DNA from: Karalla daura
Taxonomy: Eukaryota; Chordata; Actinopteri; Chaetodontiformes; Leiognathidae
Assembly: GCA_029224185.1 (NCBI GenBank)
Contig: CM055198.1
Span: forward strand, 18,524,419-18,588,418
Direction: 5' to 3'
Length of the DNA stretch: 64,000 bases
Shown in pieces: positions 8,721-21,156 of this stretch. Both the position numbers and the translations under genes were made by a program. The notes beneath the pieces are model-generated. The model was not told where the DNA came from and ran no database searches. It was given only the letters and a program-made list of their open reading frames with translations. Each line of letters starts with the position of its first letter. Positions within the stretch are counted from its first letter, which is position 1.

Positions 8721-9998
8721 AGAGGCCGCCATCAATGTTCTCACTGAGGTATCATGAATTAAGTATGAAAAAGTAGTACGTCACTGGGAATGAAACCCTC
8801 AATGCACCTCATGTTCTTATGCTCATTTCACCCCCCACCCCCTTCTTCTTCAGTTTTCACCCTAAGGCTGTATTTCACAACTCTTCGAGTCAGATACCCT
8901 CTTTTCCTACAATGTACGGGAGTACCATCCCCAGCTACCCCCACCTCAGCCCAACCCCTGCGTTCACTTCTTCCCCAGAAGTGGAAAAAAAATCTACTCT
9001 CCAATGCAGCAGTCGGAGAAAAAGAGAAAGAGAAGAGCCAGAGAAAACCATGGAGACACCACTGTAATGTCCGGAGAGTGTCTATATGTATGCACTGTCT
9101 GATCCCTTGTGTCATTTCCATGCTGCATGCTTCGGCCCAGCAACACTGGCATGTTTTAATCCTCCTGCTCTCCTCCTCACTGCTCGTCTCCTCCCATCCT
9201 GCCTAGTCTTTTCCTCCGCTGCACGACCATCGTTTCTGCAGATAGCGAGGAAGGTGGGGAGACCCAACAGGGCTGAGCATTCACCTGCAGAGTGCAGCTC
9301 TCCAGCCCCTCCCTCCCCCCTCACACACACACTCCACATACACCTCTAATCAGTATTCTGCCTTACCCCTCTTCCTTGTCCTGCTCATTCCTCCCCCTCT
9401 TTACCTCCTCTTTTTCCATGCCACTCTCCCTCTGTCTCTCATTCTTTTCTCATCTCTGTCCCTCATCTTAGCACAGCTGCTTGGTTTTACATTCACCGAG
9501 GCATAACAGTGACAATGATTCAGCCTGCTTCCCAATCTGCAGCTTGTTAGAAGTCAGGGCCTAGAGTCATGTCAACAGTGGCACTGCACTCCCGAGTCAA
9601 AACAGAGAATAACCCCATGCCCAGTGTGACAGTAAAGCAAAGCAGTTCCCCCTGCTATCTGTGCTTCCACATTCCCATCCCTCTGAATTATGGTATATGT
9701 ACTGCGTTGCATACGTATTTGCTTCTCATGTATATTTAATTGGCGACTCATTTGGTTACAGCATCCCTTTCACTTACATTGACATAAATCCCCTTTACTT
9801 CATTCCAACATCACCACTGCTCATGAATCTTTCATCACAGCACCTCCCTCCACAGCTCTACCCCCTCCCCTTCCCTTCCCCACTGGAAAGTCAGTGTTAG
9901 TGGGTGAAAATTAATTAAACAGGATCACCCAAAGGCAGTTTGATTCCACCAGACGTGACTGCTTCCTCACCAGGTGCAGGTGTGTGTTCAGTAAAAGA
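8721..9998. other. pyrimidine-rich unique DNA
   Basis: CT-rich and C-rich stretches (8.83-8.95, 9.3-9.47 and 9.84-9.9 kb) give apparent Pro/Ser-rich frames on both strands that do not look like proteins. No repeat family was recognised. Confidence 0.6.
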
Positions 9999-10034
9999 GG
10001 GAGAGAGAGAGAGAGAGAGATAGCGAGAGAGAGA
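9999..10034 (+). repeat. (GA)n microsatellite
   Basis: Nearly pure GA dinucleotides, broken once by TAGC. Confidence 0.95.
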
Positions 10035-11052
10035 AAGGGGAAAAAAGCAATGCCTTTGTAGTTGTGTCGAAATATACCGTCACACTAGCCTGTTGGTGTG
10101 CATCATAATGCACTGGCATGTTCGCTCATTTTCTCTCAGGTCAGACGTGTGAAGTTGACGGCGTCCTGCTTCGTGTATTCGTCAGCCATTGATTTTAAGG
10201 CAGAGCAGATCAGGGTGTAAACCTGGACTGACTCACTGAGGGTAAGTCAGTTAGATTTGGCCAAAGTCGTCAGTTCTGACTCACGATTTTTGTCCGCAGA
10301 GAGTTTCTAACGTGGCCTGCTTCATTGTACCTTGTATTCATGAGGAAATCTTCAAGTGAAAACCCGCTCATGTGAATGTGTGGCTGCTGAATGAATGAGT
10401 GACACACATTGAAGACTGAACTGTGTTATTAGGCTGTGAGGGGAAGTAAGTAGTGCGCTGTGGAGGAAATACAGCAGACTTTGATGTGAACCTTCTCTCC
10501 AGGGAATAAGAGATGGTGAAGAAACGTGAGAGCCAGAGGACTAGCTCTGAATTGAAAACCGGAACTCAGCACGCTGGTTCTCAATTAAATACCTGGCGTG
10601 AAAATCCTCCGTCTCTTTCTCTTACTGAAACTTTTCACAGTCCCCGCAGACTCTGTTCTTCTGCATAGCCAATCTGCATATTTAGGGGCCCCCTGCTGGC
10701 TCCAGGCACACACTGCACACACACCAGAGCTCACATGAATGATATTAAACCGTATTCGTCATTCTGTCTCCCAGGAATACATTAAAAATGCATCAGGTGG
10801 AGCGTACAGTACAGTAGCAGCAGGGTTTACACGACGGGGTGTTCGCTTATCCTGACGGAACAGCGTCAGACAGAAACCCAACACATCTGTTCTCCTTAAG
10901 TAGAGTTTGGTTTAGTCACAGGCGGCACCGTGACACCTTAGCTATTCCTCTGTAGCCTCCACACCCCTCCACAGTCCTCCTCTCCCCATCCATCCTTCCC
11001 TGAGCTGTCCACACACACACTGCACATGACTCATCCAGATGACTCAACCCCA
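10035..11052. other. unique DNA with one CTCF-like site
   Basis: No coding frame, repeat family or RNA was recognised apart from the site listed separately at 10684. Confidence 0.6.
10684..10703 (-). promoter_or_regulatory. CTCF-like site
   Basis: AGGGGCCCCCTGCTGGCTCC contains CCCCCTGCTGGC, close to the reverse complement of the CTCF core (CCCCCTGGTGGC form). Motif similarity only. Confidence 0.3.
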
Positions 11053-11103
11053 CCACACACGCACGCACGCACACACACACACACACACACACGCACACAC
11101 ACA
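11053..11103 (+). repeat. (CA)n microsatellite with GCAC interruptions
   Basis: CA tract with three GCAC variants at the left and one at the right. Confidence 0.95.
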
Positions 11104-11977
11104 TCTTTGTATTATCTCCCCTGGCTAACCTTGACAGAGATACACAGAAAGGTGCTGGTATTGTAAGACGAAGCTTGAGATCTGCTGCTTTATGCCACCT
11201 CCGTGTTTTACATAAGTGCCCCATGGTCCAGGCTGGAAACCATTTGCATTTTTATAAACATATCTGCAAATATCACCCCTTTAAAAATAGCTGATGTTGT
11301 CAAATTTGTTTTGCGACCAAGGGCTCTTATGACACACTTTGAATCCTCTTATTGAACCTTTACTTTGACATGGAAGTCTTATTTTATTCCACTGACGCAT
11401 GACTGTCCTTTTTTTTTATTAAATACCTCAAAGAGGGAGAAATGCCAAATGCCTCACAATCTCAGCTGCGCACACTCATTTTGTCCTCAAAAAAACTCAG
11501 ACCTTTTTCAAGATTATTCAGACCTTTAATGGCAGGGCACAAACAATCACTCTGGCTCAGTCAAATTATCAGCCATTATGTGTCATTACCAGGTGTCAAT
11601 TGTGTCTGTTTCATTCTTTTTACAAGGTTGTGTCATCAATGTATAAAGTTCACCAGTGAAAAGACTGGTGTGTTTTAAACACTGGAGCAGATTTTCCACA
11701 TTGTGGATTTGAGCACAACCGTTATTTATTTTTTTTCTTGTTTAAATTATAGCAAATTAAGTACATCTGTTATTTCACATTTTCAAAGTATTGCGTATTC
11801 TGTTCCTCTCAAATTTCATTTCAAAGGTCAAGCTTTTTCATATGCTCCGGAGTCCAGACACATGAGTGGTGTGTGCATTTGATTCCACTTTCTTATCACA
11901 TGTCCGGACATCAGGCCACCAACAGATGTCACTGTTGGTCTGACATATTCTTACTGACAATCCCTCTACATTATGTA
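11104..11977. other. unique AT-leaning DNA
   Basis: Nothing recognised. A T9 run lies near 11.41 kb. Confidence 0.6.
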
Positions 11978-12312
11978 TGTTTCATCCATCCACCCAGTAT
12001 CTTTCCTGCTTTGTGCCTTGACAGAGTCTAGGAGACCTGTTTGTGCCTATGTCCAGCACACGTTGGACAAAGACAGAGAATATACCCTGAACAGGTCTCC
12101 AGTTCATCACAAGACATGCACACCACTCACTCTCACACTCACACTTGGGGGTGGTGTAGAGTCTCCGGTCAACCAAATAATGTTTTTTTTTTGACAACCT
12201 ATGCACATGCGTAAAGGGAGAACATGTGAACTCACTCGACCTGACAGGATTCAAACCCAGCTCCTTCTTGGTGTGTAGTATGAGCGCTATCCACCAACCA
12301 ACAATGCTGCTT
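11978..12312 (+). repeat. near-complete copy of main dispersed repeat family
   Basis: Landmarks in order: TTCATCCATCCACCCAG head (11980), GAATATACCCTGAACAGGTC (12079), a CCAGTTCATCACAAGAC block (12099), a CA/CTCACA stretch, a GTAGAGTCTCCGGTCAACC block (12158), a GGGAGAACATGTGAACTC block (12218), CAGGATTCAAACCCAGCTCC (12245) and a GCTATCCACCAACC end. This is the standard order of a repeat that is scattered widely in fish genomes. Its class is uncertain to me. Confidence 0.75.
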
Positions 12313-12949
12313 TTGGTTTCAGGGAATTCAAAATCTATAGCTTTCAATAAGCACATAGGACTCAAAACCCTCTTGTCCAGATATCAAAACTTGCCCAGAA
12401 GTTCAGGAGCACTCTCTTTTCACAAGTGTCCCAGAGATTAAGATTTAATCAACTAATGCCCTACTTTGATCTGTTCTATACAGGCCACTTTCTCCCATCT
12501 ATTATTCACTTACACTGTATATTCCACTATGGACAATGCCACAGCGATGCATGGATCCACCTCATGCACTCTCAGCACCTGCAGCGTAAAGCCGATCTAT
12601 AATTAACTCTTCAGGTTGCAGATGCATGTCGCTCAGCAGGGTCCAAGCTCCTATATGATGGCATTGCACGCAAATACTTCAAATCTGTCAACTGTTTAAC
12701 TTTGCTAACACGCTGACAGCCATCATAGTTATATTGTGCATTCCTCTAGCGACTGTGTGGGTTAGGACTGCGGCTCTTAACTGCCATGGGAAGAGCAGAT
12801 ATGGCTGTGATATGGAAAGATTTAGTGTTACAATCTGAACCGCTGCCGGCTGGCTGCGACATGGGTCACCACACACTGGGGTGTGTAATCTATCTCTGGT
12901 CAACCTCACACAGGATATGCCAACACACACTTGAAACCCACTGAACGCC

Positions 12950-13050
12950 TTCTTTTTCTTTCTGTTTTGCAGTCAGGAGGTGGTGGTGATGGCGGCGGCA
13001 GGGGCGGGGGGGGCAGCTGGGGTGGGGTATTTTACAATGATTTGCACTTA
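12950..13050 (+). other. strong splice acceptor before a Gly-codon-rich stretch
   Basis: A 20-base pyrimidine tract ends in TTTTGCAG (acceptor AG 12971-12972). The following frame reads Ser-Gly-Gly-Gly-Gly-Asp-Gly-Gly-Gly-Arg and continues Gly-rich to a stop 26 codons on (~13050). No convincing donor follows. It may be a terminal exon, or a G-rich simple sequence next to a chance acceptor. No known protein was recognised. Confidence 0.15.
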
Positions 13051-15708
13051 TGACTTTCACAGTGCTGTCAAGTATTTATCACTGTGTTTGAGCACCATGC
13101 TGGAGCAGAATGTGGAAACTATCATTTTTTTATTACACGATATGGCATTTGACTGTGTGACAGTCAGGAAAGGCCACTGGAATTCTACATGTCCACCCTT
13201 CATAGATTTGTAGACTAGTTTATACTAGTATGGAACATTATTTGGCTGCAGCTCGAGGACAGAAGAAGGAGAAGCCAACATTTTCTCAATACCAGGTCGT
13301 CTTCTCGACCAGACAGTGGCTAAAAGCCTGATGCTTAGGATTTAGGTAGCAGAAGAAATTCCAGAAACAAAAGAAACTGCCCGTGCTTTATTTACAGAAA
13401 ATGTAGACAAAACAATCCATTGCATTTAATTTTTCTCACCAAGCCATTTTGTGTCTGTAGAGTCTTACCAACGTGTTGAGCAAATTTCCTTCCTCTAAGC
13501 TCTTAACTCATCCTTTTTAATGTTTAGCATGGTGCATCAAAGCACATCCCCTTGCTTCTTCTCAGGTACTACAGGACCATTGCTTCATCCAATGTCACAT
13601 TATGGTCACCAGCTCCCTGGTGCAACATGGAGAAGCTGTCCGAGTGGCATTTACAATAGATGCAAAATAGGGAACTGCTTTATGTGTGTTGTGCACATCT
13701 CTCCATAGTGCTCAGACCAAACTCCATTGGTTAACTTAAGCAGATTGAAGAGAGAGTTAAAATATCATAAACCTCCAATGATGGTGATCCATTCATTGTT
13801 GTTAATCACAGGATTAGGTTGTCAATCAGCCCCTGGCTCTCAGATATGTATTCTCAAAATATAGTGCCATAGTTTATCCTAATAAGCGTGGGAAACTGCA
13901 TCATGAACTGTGTTCCTGACACACATCTCATTCTTCATTACTTTGGACTTTTTTCCATCTTAACAGGAACTGAGTCATTCTCTGGTTTTGACATTTTGTT
14001 TTCCAACGAGCCCAAGATTGGGACCAAAAAGCTTGTTCGACATCAACAGCCATTTAGTCATTGCAGTCATTGCCGAGCAAACAAAGTGACATGTAGGGGT
14101 TGACTCAGAAACTATACCATCAGAATTCAAAGTGCACACTAAGGCAGGTACAAAATAAGTCTCTATGATGTGGAAAATCACACCAAATTGTGTTCCATGC
14201 TGGGCAGGAAAAAGCATCATTATGTGTGAGTTGTGTGAAAAGGCTGTTAGATAAAAGGTGCCAAATAAAAGAGACGATGAATATTAAGCTTAAAATACTT
14301 AATCACATGTTGCACACTGGCTAAATCTGGACCCTGATGATTCATCGTACCTTTAATTAAACACAAATCGGGCAGTTTCTTGTGGAAAGTCTGATGAGTC
14401 AACCACTCTGCCAAGGCCCTCAAATGTGCACATGTATGGAAGTGCATACGTGTGTATGTGAATGTGTTGCGATGCGCAGTGCACGCTCCCTGTGGTCTGG
14501 CTGCAGCAGCTGTGAGGCCAGAGTCACGTCCGTCAGTGCAATGCTTGTGGGAATGTGGTGAGTTTGGTTGAGACCAGCTCATAAAACATTGCAGCCTGGC
14601 ACTGTCCTGCTTCCTCTGCAGACAGGGAAGCAGCGACCGATGGGGAAGCCACACAGGCGGCCAGCGTCAGGAGCTTCTCCTCTTCTCTTTCAGTCCCACA
14701 CATGCTGCACCTCAGCTGACCTGGGGTCAAGACCTTTTGCCTCTGACTGCCACAGTGACCAGTTTCACTTCGCTTTTACAAAGTAGAATAATACTGTGAT
14801 GAAAGCTGTTTTTGCATGTATATATGCATGAATGTAAGTACATTGGTATGCATGTATGCATCTGTTTATACGCAAACATCAGTATTTTGGGCACACACAA
14901 AATTTGAACAATCCTGTGTTGCTGTGTATTTATGCTGATTATCTCGAACACCAAAACATAATCCTCATAAGGGTATGACTAAGTTGCGCAACTATTTCGC
15001 AATAAAGGTGATTATGATTTTAAGGGTGTTAAAGTGATATGAAATGAAGTGATGTTTTATGAGCCTGTGTTCTTATGTTGAAGGGATTGTAAGTATTTTA
15101 TAGCAGCCTTGAAATGCATAAAAAGACATAGAAGCATGCAATGAAACCTAAATCATGAAATTTGACATATTACACAGAGGTGACTATTCTAATTACATGC
15201 AAATTGCTGTTTCACTTGCAGCAGTTGCCCTGCACGCATGTGTGAATTTCTGATTAAATTAATCATCTGAAAAGGGGAATCTTTGATTTTTACAGACAAG
15301 ATCTGCAGTCAAAGGGAACTGAAGTTGACTGAAAGTAGATTCTGGATTATATTTGACCTTTTGTTCCAGTAGAGGTAGCAGAAGTGACTTTGTGGTTTGC
15401 TGTTGTATTGCGACGCACAAGTGAGGGTGGAAGTACCTCTGCCCTGTCAGTGCACTCTGTGGGTCCCGCTCCCACACTTTCTCACACGCACACAGAGACG
15501 CACACATGCACACACATATACAACCGCACCAAGATGGCGTAAGGGCCAAGCAATAATTAAAAGCAAAAGTAAATCAGTGGTTGTTGGATGTTTTATGCAT
15601 CGTTACAGTCCATGGAGCGCTGCACCACAAGTGTAACTCACTGCTGACAGGTCTCATTTTCTATGAAGTGAAGAAGCTAAATCGAGACTTCAGTGTACCC
15701 GTCCTTGT
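13051..15708. other. unique DNA without recognised features
   Basis: Several short frames occur (for example 13888-14103 plus, 14247-14654 minus), none with a recognisable domain or codon pattern. ATGCAAAT occurs near 15.2 kb. A CACA-rich stretch lies at about 15.49-15.52 kb. Confidence 0.6.
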
Positions 15709-15761
<53 letters not shown>

Positions 15762-15763
15762 CA
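15709..15763 (+). repeat. (CA)n microsatellite with CAAACA variants
   Basis: CA repeats broken by two ACAAAC units at regular spacing of 22 bp, suggesting internal duplication of the tract. Confidence 0.95.
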
Positions 15764-18211
15764 GTTAGACATTGAAATATGCCTCACCCTGTGTGTGTGT
15801 GTGCATATGTGCATGTACAGTAATGCCATTAATGTAATGTAGTTTATGTGTTTCTTTGTGTTTGCCTGTGTAAAGCTGCAAGCACAACAATGACATAATG
15901 GAAGCTATGCAAATATACAAAGCCGCCACGGGCTCCACAGGGTTTCACCAAGTCCCAGAGGCCTCAAACAATGTCAACTCCAGTGCTGTCCTGGCCTCAC
16001 TTGCTGTCTCCATCTCTGCACTCCTGCCATGCCCTCAAACCTTTGGAAGGCCTTCTTCCTGCCATAAATGTCACAATCCTCTCTCACAAGATAAATGAAG
16101 CTGCAGCCATGAGCCAAATGAGATAATCTAAAACCAGCAGCAGCATCTTCTCATACCTTCTCTTTCTCTGTGATTTTTTTTTCTTCACACACAGGATGTA
16201 GACAGCATGTTTCCATCTGCATTAACAAGTGTGAAAGATGCTTTTTCAGAGGTGTTCACAGATGTTTTTAATCGAGTTAGACGTGGATGATCTGTACCAT
16301 TTAGAACAACTTTGTCTTATAACAGGTTATATGTTAGAGATGTGGCACATGTTTAAAAGGTGTTTGTTAAAAGATAAAAACTGTGTTAAGTGTGCAGGAA
16401 ATCATGAAATGCAGGTGCAGGAGTCACTGCACCATGTATTCTGATGTTAGTCCTGGTGTTAGGTAGCTTTTCTGTGGACCAAAAAATAAATTACTCTTAC
16501 TCAGTATAAAAGACACTCATGCTCATGTCCATGTGAAGGTAAAAGAAGCGTGGTGATGTATGTAGAAACAAAGAGCACATTTTATCACAACAACTGTCTA
16601 TCTGATGAGAGATGTCTGTACTCACTACTTACTTTCATTTGTCTTTTTACTAATATTTGAGATACAACCAGATCTTGAAGGGTAGGTCTAAGGAAACAGC
16701 TCAAATGATTATTCAAATTTAAGATAATTTGACCGTGTGTGCTAACAAGTTCAAGTATCTCATATGGATGGTAACACAAGGCAGATATTATAGACAGACA
16801 GATGTGAGAGGAGGCCTCTCACATGATCTCTGCAAGATATAAATTTCTCATCCAAAGCTTGGTGTGAATTTCACATCGTAAAACAAGCACGGCCTCCACG
16901 TTATCTCTGAGTGAAGGGAAGCACTGCTGTTTTTTGGCATCTCTACACTGTGCACTGCGTCTACTTATCTCTGGTAACATTTGGTAACCTGTTTCTGTCT
17001 CTCTGTGGCTTCCTTTTATTCAGAACTATGCTTACCCTTCGTGGTAAGATAGACCACATGCACATACACACTCATACACGGTGAGCATTGCTGTGTACAA
17101 AGTTGCAGGTTTATACCCACTGATGTAGACTTTCATTGTGTCTGTATCCGTGTATCCCTTCAATAAAAAGTACACTTTGCACCGAGAAGTCATTCACCAT
17201 CAATGAAACACATATGCTTCTACTAAGATGCATTCTTCTCATTCACTTTTTTTCTCACTGTTTCTTCCACAGTGATTGAATCTTGAATGGATGTGATTAT
17301 GATCTGCTGTCAGTGTCTGGGGCCAGATCAGACAGACGAAGGTGTGCATATGCCAAGCCAGCTGTTCTTGGCCATGAATGGGTCTTGGCTAAGCAGAGTG
17401 GCGAGCCTTTCAAACAGACCTTATCTGCTCTGCATATCAAATTCTGGAAACCCCTGGATCACAGCGCTGGCTCGTAACAATATAACAATCCTCCACCTGT
17501 ACACATGTATCTCACAGACCTTTGGACAGCTGGACTCAGGAGGAAAGGCAAGGAAAGGAAATCAGTGCAGGCAAGTCTTAAGATTGCAAGAAGATGACAC
17601 ATTTGTATGCATAGTATGGTTTAACGCTCACATATGACATATGACTTTAGGGCTTGGCTATGGAGTTTCAACCGATACGTTTTCCATTGGTATCGCAACA
17701 TCTCCAGTACTAAAAACCAGGCTTTAACATAGTGTTCTCATCACGCCGTTGACCATAAGATGGCCTGCATGAGAGCCAGAACACACTCTTCTAGACACAT
17801 ACCGCTTGTCACCTACTGGCAAATGTCTGACAGAGTGAAACCACATTCGAAGAGGCGATGCTGTAGCGTTCTAGGTCAACGTTTGTCAAGCCTTTATAGA
17901 AACAATGTGGGTAATTTTTCCACTAAACCTATTTCTTCCTGTTTGAGTGGAACAAAAAGGCAAACGAAGAAAACAAGTGTGACATTTTAGTTTACATGCG
18001 GTAGCACAAAGCAAAGTAGTTGCACGTAATATTTGCTCTCGTGCACGACACAAAAACATATTCTCTGTGCACTTTGAGGGAGTGGTGTGAGCTGTTCCAC
18101 AGGAAGTTGATGAACACTATCATGACTCACTACAAGGTAGAGGAGAGAGAGATAGAGAGAGAGACCGATGGGTATCAGTGGGCAGGGAGGAGAGATAGTC
18201 GTACCTAAGCT
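15764..18211. other. unique DNA without recognised features
   Basis: Two good acceptor-like tracts occur (AG at 16193-16194 and 17271-17272) but no donor-bounded exon follows. Frames between 17283 and 17640 lack domains. Confidence 0.6.
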
Positions 18212-18226
18212 GTTGCCACGGTTACC
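18212..18226 (+). promoter_or_regulatory. RFX X-box-like site
   Basis: GTTGCCACGGTTACC matches the RFX half-site GTTGCC followed by two bases and a GGTTAC arm, close to the palindromic X-box. CpG-containing unique sequence follows to 18.28 kb. No gene start was recognised. Confidence 0.3.
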
Positions 18227-18486
18227 GCCTCTCGTCAGCACTGGCGAACGCACACAGGAGCGCTGCTCGAACAAAGGCAAGGCCAGCACGCTTCTTCAAA
18301 TGTGCATTGTTAATATACACTTTTTGTTGCGCACTGCTTTGGTTTGCGTGTCATGTGCGTGTGTTTGCGCAGGTGTGGACGTGCCATCTCATGTGCATTT
18401 GGTTTGTTTACCTTGCTCTCGTATCTTACTGAAACCTCACACAAAGCCCTCTGACACCTTTGTAATGGAGAGTCTTCTAACAAGGC

Positions 18487-18496
18487 TCACACACAC

Positions 18497-18533
<37 letters not shown>
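18487..18533 (+). repeat. (CA)n microsatellite
   Basis: CA dinucleotides with one GCAA interruption near the left end. Confidence 0.95.
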
Positions 18534-18534
<1 letters not shown>

Positions 18535-19031
18535 CATCAGGATGTGTGCGACAGGTGAGTTGCTCTTTGTCAGAAATTAGGCATATAAGAGATCGGCTTG
18601 ACAAAATTCTTTGTTTTTCTCAACTAATTGCATTAAAGGAATCCAAAAATAAAAACAAATTAAAGTGAATGCCTGATGTAGATGTGCCTGCTGTGCCAAT
18701 TTTACTAAAACATGTAATAGATATTAGTCTATCTATTACCTATTTTAATCTGATTTGGAATATGCATCGATAAATTTCCGGGGCATGCTGATTTTACTAC
18801 TTCTAATTTTTTAAAGTGATAAAGACTTATAAAGCTCTACATTGCTCTGTGAGAGAGTTCAGACTCTTACAGTAGATTGATGTGTTAATGAGCTAACATG
18901 GACCACTGGGAAAGGATCGGATGAGAGATGACAAGTTGCTATACTAATCCAGTTGAAGAACAATGAAAGTCATATGAACATTGTCGTAGACGTACTTCCA
19001 GACATGAAGTATGTTGTTTATTTTGTCGTTT
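18534..19031. other. unique AT-rich DNA
   Basis: No feature recognised. Confidence 0.6.
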
Positions 19032-19146
19032 ATTTTTGACGTGGGAGCACATGCAAACTCTAGACAGAAAGGTCCTTTATCTGACTGAGCGTCGAAGCAG
19101 TGACTTTCTTGCTCCTTGAGGCGATAGTGTTAACCACTGTCCATGT
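19032..19146 (+). repeat. 3' half of main dispersed repeat family
   Basis: TTTTTGACGTGGGAGCACAT is followed by GCAAACTCTAGACAGAAAGG (19053) and by CTTGCTCCTTGAGGCGATAG (19109) and TGTTAACCACTGTCC. These are the family's tail landmarks. The 5' half is absent. Confidence 0.7.
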
Positions 19147-19288
19147 GCGTCTTCCTAAAAGTCCATACCTTGTGTTTAAATGCTCAGGACAATGAGAAAG
19201 ATAATAGCAAGACTATATAACCAGTAACTGCCGTTGCAGTTTAAACACTGGAACATAATGGCCTTTAAAAGTGAGAAACACCTGTTTA

Positions 19289-19292
19289 GTGT

Positions 19293-19323
<31 letters not shown>

Positions 19324-19341
19324 CATGTGTGCGTGTGTATG
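19289..19341 (+). repeat. (TG)n microsatellite
   Basis: TG tract with TATG, CATG and GCG variants at both ends. Confidence 0.95.
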
Positions 19342-19594
19342 CACCCACACTTGCGTGTATGTCTCATACTCCTACGGGCAGCCCTTAGTCTGACAGAAGG
19401 ATTACCAGCCGACTGTGGGATAAACAACCTCGCCACTTGTGCTAACACTAAAGTGCCAGACCTGCTTGAGGGCGTCTGTATACACACAGTCACAAGTGAG
19501 TGTGTATAATCTATAGAAACACTCTTACGGTGTGTTGATACTGAAGGTGATTTATGGCCGACTCACAAGAGACTACCGTATAAACCATTGTTTT

Positions 19595-19740
19595 AATCCC
19601 GCTGGCCCCGGGTCAGCGCTTTGTTAATGTCTGTCTTTATGACTCTGCATATTAATGACAGCCATTAGCTTTTGCCTGTGAGCCCGTGCTACCGTCAAAC
19701 ACCCGTCTGCCTCCCTGACGCAGCCTTGGCCTGAGATACA
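19595..19740. promoter_or_regulatory. conserved-element-like unique block
   Basis: Contains TTTGTTAATG (about 19620) and ATTAATGACAGCCATTAG (19651-19668), a pair of homeodomain-like cores flanking a TGACAG (MEIS/PBX-like) hexamer. Composition is balanced and free of simple repeats. Conservation untested. Confidence 0.3.
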
Positions 19741-19790
19741 TCAGGGTGCAGTGTTACTGGCTAGTACTGCCTGAGCTGGGAAGTGGAGGA

Positions 19791-19793
<3 letters not shown>

Positions 19794-19827
<34 letters not shown>
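19794..19827 (+). repeat. G34 homopolymer
   Basis: Thirty-four consecutive G, the longest homopolymer in the window. It could form G-quadruplexes. Such runs are hard to sequence, so the length may be inaccurate. Confidence 0.9.
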
Positions 19828-19828
<1 letters not shown>

Positions 19829-20853
19829 CCCAGTTTCACTGATGGATATTTGATGGTGTTTGAACCAATTTCTAAAAAGGCAGGCATTTTGACATCTCTG
19901 CAGTTGGACAGATGCAGGAATTTGAAGATTGAGATATTGTGAGACATCGTGCAGGGTTAGGGTTAGTGTTCACTCATTTATTTTCTTAATGTTGATAAGA
20001 GAGGCTGCATTGGCCCATTTACGCCGATTATACGTGCACTTTCTAAAAGATGTTAGTCAGAGTAAATCCCCTGCACGGATTCCTTTCCACGGTCGTTTTC
20101 AAGGCAAACAGTCTTAACCAAACTTTGTGTTTGATTCTCTCACCAAATTTGGCTTTTAAACTTCATGTTTGCCTTTTTGCAGTTCTGTGGGATTAAGGCC
20201 TTAGACTCCTAGTCACAGATCCTATTGATAATTTAAATAGCTCAAAACTGATGAATCTCCTCTAAGGCATCTGAGTTCAAAAACATCTAAAACATCTTCC
20301 TCTCGACACCACGTTCACATTCATATTTAAGTGTATTTCACTGTGTGTTTCCAGTGGCATCTGTCACAACTCCACTTGATCTTGAAAATAGTTTGGACAC
20401 GATGTCCCGCCAAGTAAGCATTTTCTCTTTTTTTCTGTAGGAGTTCAATATCAGAGATGCAACGTTCTTTTCCTGTGTTTGCGACTTGCCGACAGTGCAA
20501 ACAGCTGCTTTGCTCGTGAGAAAAGGCCCTCTCTGCTCCCTCTCTGCTCTCACATCCATCCGAGCAGCAGCCTGCGCTAACACATGTAGTTAAACAGAGG
20601 CATCAGCAGAGGGCAGACGCTTCCTTTGACAGAGAGAGACAGCGGATGGTGGTGTCTACCGTCCCCGGCTGCTCGGCTGCATTAGCTTGTGACACTGACA
20701 GACTCTCTGACTCCCTGACATTCAGCGTCGCCTCCGTTTAAACCCTCTTTGTCTGCGCCGCTCTCTGTCTCTCTTTCTGTCTTCTTGCATTTGTGTCATC
20801 CTGTCTGTCTCTGTCTCTTTTTTCTCAGTCTCTCTTCCTCTCTTCTCTCTCAG
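19828..20853. other. unique DNA without recognised features
   Basis: A short TTAGGG pair occurs at ~19.955 kb (AGGGTTAGGGTTAGTG). Toward the end a CT-rich stretch (20.76-20.85 kb) leads into the TG tract. Confidence 0.6.
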
Positions 20854-20892
20854 ATGTGTGCATGTGTGTGTGCGCGCGTGTGTGTGTGTGTC
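20854..20892 (+). repeat. (TG)n microsatellite with GCGC core
   Basis: Alternating purine-pyrimidine TG/CG tract, a composition with Z-DNA potential. Confidence 0.95.
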
Positions 20893-21084
20893 TGGTCTCA
20901 GTGACAGTGTCTAGGAGTGAACCAATCACAAGACTAGAACGGAGAGGGCTCAGGGGCCATGAGAAAGACTTGCCCACCCCTCCAACACACACAACCTCTA
21001 CCCCCAACCAGCGTTGCTCTCACCCCTGCCGACGCTCTGTCACACACACTTAGTCTGTCACATGTGCTGAACACAAACAGAAGT

Positions 21085-21093
21085 GCACACGCA

Positions 21094-21154
<61 letters not shown>
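21085..21154 (+). repeat. long (CA)n microsatellite
   Basis: Seventy bases of CA, preceded by GCACGCGCAC. One of the longest tracts here. Confidence 0.97.

Positions 21155-21156
<2 letters not shown>

Noticed and set aside
16195..16290. 31-codon open frame after a strong acceptor (AG 16193-16194)
   Set aside because: Reads like ordinary protein (Asp-Val-Asp-Ser-Met-Phe) but is short, ends in a stop, has no donor and no upstream exon was found.
17273..17640. Acceptor-like tract TTTCTTCCACAG followed by open frames
   Set aside because: All three frames carry a stop within about 12 bases of the acceptor, so it cannot be an internal coding exon; the later frames have no domain.
19950..19970. 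Two TTAGGG-type words
   Set aside because: Only two copies; too short to call an interstitial telomere.
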